DNA from: DASTYU01 sp035764655
GTDB lineage: Bacteria > Chloroflexota > Limnocylindria > Limnocylindrales > CSP1-4
NCBI GenBank assembly: GCA_035764655.1
Contig: DASTYU010000223.1
Span: forward strand, 1-14,668
DNA: 14,668 nt
Direction of reading: 5' to 3'
The notes beneath the pieces were generated by a model. The model had not been told where the DNA came from, made no database searches, and saw only the letters and a list, made by a program, of their open reading frames with translations. The number at the start of each line of letters is the position of its first letter. Position 1 is the stretch's first letter. A program made the translations under genes and the position numbers. Positions 12,406 through 14,668 of this stretch are shown piece by piece.

Positions 12406-14397
12406 TCAGGCGATCCCGACGATCCGCGCGAGAGCGGCTCCGCTGCCGAGGGCGGTCGCCAGCGTCGCGCCACTGACCAGGAGCGCGTCGCGTCGTCCGA
12501 ATTCGGAAGTGAGCGCGCCGATCGTCGCGACGCACGGCACCAGCAACCCGGTGACGACGGCGAAGACGAACAGCTGGCCGGGTGCCATGAACGTCGACAG
12601 GTTCGTGGCCGCCGACCCGTATTCGGCGACCGCCAGGACGAGCAGCAGTTGCAGCGCGAGCTCCTTGCGCAGGACGGCCAGCACCAGCGCGATGCCCGCG
12701 ACCGGCGGCAGGCCGAGCAGACCGCTCGACACCGGCGTGAGGAGCGCCTGCAGCGCGCCGGTGGCCCCCGACTCGTACAAGGCGCCGATCACCAATGATC
12801 CGGCAAGCATGATCGGCGTCGCGGTTACGACGAACGCGCGGAAGCGATGCCACGCCTTGGCTCCCACCTGCCGGGCGATCGGCAGCCGAAGCGGCGGCAG
12901 CTCGAGGACGAGCGGCGACTGGCGGCCCGGGATGATCGCATTGGCAGCGATGCCGGCCCCGATCGTGACCAGCGCAATCACGCCGAATGCGAGGAGCGCC
13001 GCGGTCAGCCCGACGAACGGGACGAGCGCGGCAATGACGACCGCGGAGCTCGCCGAGCACGGCGTGAGCGATGCGAGGAATGACGCCAGCAGCCGTTCAC
13101 GCCGGCTGGCGAGCACCCGGGTGGCGTAGATGGCGGGCACGTTGCAGGCCGTCGCCGCGAGCAGGGGCACGGCGGCCCGCCCGGGCAGGCCCAGGGCGTT
13201 GAAGATGCGATCGGACAGCACCGCGGTGCTCGCGAGGTAGCCGGAGTCCTCGAGCACGGCGATCACGACGTAGAAGGTCAGGACGAAGGGGATGCCGACC
13301 GCGAGCATCGCCAGCAGCCCGGAGTCGAGCGCCCAGAGCAGGGTCCTCGCGATCGGCGGGAACGGCACCAGGAGTTCAACGGCGCCGCTGATAACCGGTG
13401 AGGCGACGCTCGACCAGGCAGTGGTGAGCAGTTCGGCGAGCCGCGTCCCGACGACCATCGTCAGCGACAGGGCACCGAGCGTGACCGCGGCGAACATCGG
13501 CAGGCCGAGTCTGGGCGAGGTCACCAGACGCCCCAGCGCATCCGCCGTGGTACGCCTTCTCGCCGGGCTGCGTTCGACCTCAGCGGTCCAGCTGGCCGCT
13601 ACCGCCCACCGCTCCGGCTCGAGTCGCGCGGCATTGCTGATCGTGGCCGCCGCGAGCGGTCGCAGCCGGCCGTCGTCGAGCGCAGCACGGAGGTCCGGAT
13701 CGAGGTGGACGGAGCCGTCGGCGGACCCGGCCCGCAGACGATCCGCCATGGCTCCGACCGTCATGACCAGCTGGGCGGGATATGGCGGGATCGCGGCAGA
13801 GGCCCGGACGTCAGAGGCGGAAGGCGTGCGGGCCCGGCGCTCCGCCAGCCGGATCGCATCGGCAAAGGCGGAGCGAACCCCGGTGCCGCGGCGGCCCACC
13901 GTCCGGTGGACGGGAGCCGCGAGCAGCTGCGACAGCCGGCCGAGGTCGAGCTCGATGCCGTGCGCCGCGGCCTCGTCGGCGAGGTTCGCTGCCACGACGA
14001 TCGGCAGATCCAGGTCGCGACAGGCGAGCACCAGCGGCAGGTGCGCGGCCAGGTCGCCGGCATCGACGACGACGAGGATCGAGTCCGGCCGGCTTTCCGT
14101 CAGGAGCTGCCAGAAGGGCGGCAGGCCGTCGCTTCGATCGGCCAGCGAGTACGCCCCGGGCAGGTCCACGACGATCGCGGGCCGCCCGTTGAGCGAGATC
14201 TCGCGCCGCAACGGATCCACCGTCGTGCCGGGCGCGTTGGCGGCTTCTTCGTAGCGGCCGGTCAGGGCCGCGAGGAACGTCGACTTGCCGACGTTGGGCC
14301 GGCCGACGAGCGCGACGACCGGCGGGCGGTCGGTCCGCACTCCCGTCGATGCGACGTCGCCGGTCCTCCAGCCCGCGACTGCCTGCGACGCGCTCAT
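12406..14397 (-). CDS. feoB: Ferrous iron transporter FeoB
   Basis: The product has 663 residues. The N-terminal G domain has G1 GRPNVGKST (32-40), G2 APGTTVD (55-61), G3 DLPG (78-81), G4 NLAD (138-141) and a G5-like region after RTVGRRGTG (165-173). The polytopic membrane part starts near 298, with LEDSGYLAS (382-390) and the two gate motifs ACNVPAIYATR (417-427) and TPCSASSAVV (445-454), whose cysteines (C418, C447) mark the Fe(II) path. It imports Fe(II) across the cytoplasmic membrane. The length is somewhat below the ~770 residues of E. coli FeoB. Its ATG overlaps the feoA stop by 4 bp (ATGA), so the two are translationally coupled. No feoC follows. Confidence 0.95.
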   Translation of the reverse strand: MSASQAVAGWRTGDVASTGVRTDRPPVVALVGRPNVGKSTFLAALTGRYEEAANAPGTTVDPLRREISLNGRPAIVVDLPGAYSLADRSDGLPPFWQLLTESRPDSILVVVDAGDLAAHLPLVLACRDLDLPIVVAANLADEAAAHGIELDLGRLSQLLAAPVHRTVGRRGTGVRSAFADAIRLAERRARTPSASDVRASAAIPPYPAQLVMTVGAMADRLRAGSADGSVHLDPDLRAALDDGRLRPLAAATISNAARLEPERWAVAASWTAEVERSPARRRTTADALGRLVTSPRLGLPMFAAVTLGALSLTMVVGTRLAELLTTAWSSVASPVISGAVELLVPFPPIARTLLWALDSGLLAMLAVGIPFVLTFYVVIAVLEDSGYLASTAVLSDRIFNALGLPGRAAVPLLAATACNVPAIYATRVLASRRERLLASFLASLTPCSASSAVVIAALVPFVGLTAALLAFGVIALVTIGAGIAANAIIPGRQSPLVLELPPLRLPIARQVGAKAWHRFRAFVVTATPIMLAGSLVIGALYESGATGALQALLTPVSSGLLGLPPVAGIALVLAVLRKELALQLLLVLAVAEYGSAATNLSTFMAPGQLFVFAVVTGLLVPCVATIGALTSEFGRRDALLVSGATLATALGSGAALARIVGIA

Positions 14398-14666
14398 CGG
14401 TCTGCGTTCCGGGTTGCGTCGGGAATTGCCTGTACTCGGATGTGCCCGGCCAGGCGCCGGTCGATGGCAATCCGCGCAGCGCCGTGCCGCACGATCCGCG
14501 GACCCCTGAACGGCGCGTCGCCCTCACCCATGAGCCGGACTCCGGTTCGGATGCCGTGGGCGAGCAGAACGGCTTCCTCGGCTCCGATGCGGGTCACCTC
14601 AATGGTTCGACCCGGCGGGACGTCCGCAAGCGACGAGGGTGCGCCGTTGAACCCAGGTTTCGCCAT
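14394..14666 (-). CDS. feoA: FeoA-like SH3-domain protein
   Basis: The product has 90 residues with a FeoA fold pattern: SSLADVPPGRTIEVTRI, a central LLAHGIRTGVRLMGEG turn, and a final AARIAIDRRLAGHIRVQ strand pair. FeoA is a small cytoplasmic partner needed for FeoB function. It lies directly upstream of feoB with a 4-bp ATGA overlap. The ATG at 14666 is 2 bp from the window edge, so its ribosome-binding site and promoter cannot be seen, and a longer start cannot be ruled out. Confidence 0.88.
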   Translation of the reverse strand: MAKPGFNGAPSSLADVPPGRTIEVTRIGAEEAVLLAHGIRTGVRLMGEGDAPFRGPRIVRHGAARIAIDRRLAGHIRVQAIPDATRNADR

Positions 14667-14668
14667 AG

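Overview
The window is visibly GC-rich (roughly two thirds G+C by eye) and densely coded, with short gaps and several stop/start overlaps. The gene set points to a free-living aerobic monoderm bacterium: a heliorhodopsin, lipoproteins with Ala/Pro/Thr linkers, a class III cyclase with a MerR-like N-terminus, and a CotA-like copper oxidase. My best guess is Chloroflexota (Limnocylindria-like); Actinomycetota is the main alternative. No marker gene here settles this.

Left edge (1-3479). Two related luciferase-like monooxygenase genes meet head-on near position 270, both without their 3' ends. This is either a real inverted rearrangement or a chimeric join in the assembly. On the minus strand lie a class III adenylate cyclase with a MerR-like N-terminal domain, a zinc-ribbon class I SAM methyltransferase, and then the longer monooxygenase copy.

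Centre (3540-7198), plus strand, the most interesting block. A sigma70-like promoter overlaps a perfect 12-bp palindrome in an AT-rich island. It is followed by a FAS1 (fasciclin) lipoprotein, a heliorhodopsin, a possible 15-codon linker ORF, a CarH/LitR-like regulator (HTH plus B12-binding domain) and an enolase-superfamily dehydratase resembling cis-3-hydroxy-L-proline dehydratase. The regulator keeps the W/E/H cap motif and the axial histidine of AdoCbl photoreceptors. The tight spacing suggests one light-related operon holding two different photoreceptor types, retinal and B12. No retinal-synthesis gene is present in the window.

Right (7376-10961). A secreted CotA-like multicopper oxidase is followed by a tRNA-Gly(CCC) on the minus strand, then a two-gene plus-strand unit of a four-helix membrane protein and an alpha/beta hydrolase.

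Right edge (10891-14666), minus strand. feoA-feoB (ferrous iron uptake) is followed by a 323-bp gap holding four copies of a short repeat, two of which form a strong hairpin. Next come a DUF4399-like lipoprotein and a di-haem cytochrome b of the formate dehydrogenase gamma/b561 type. The cytochrome gene overlaps the alpha/beta hydrolase tail to tail by 71 bp. FeoAB, the membrane cytochrome b and the multicopper oxidase suggest local emphasis on iron/copper redox handling, which is inference from proximity only.
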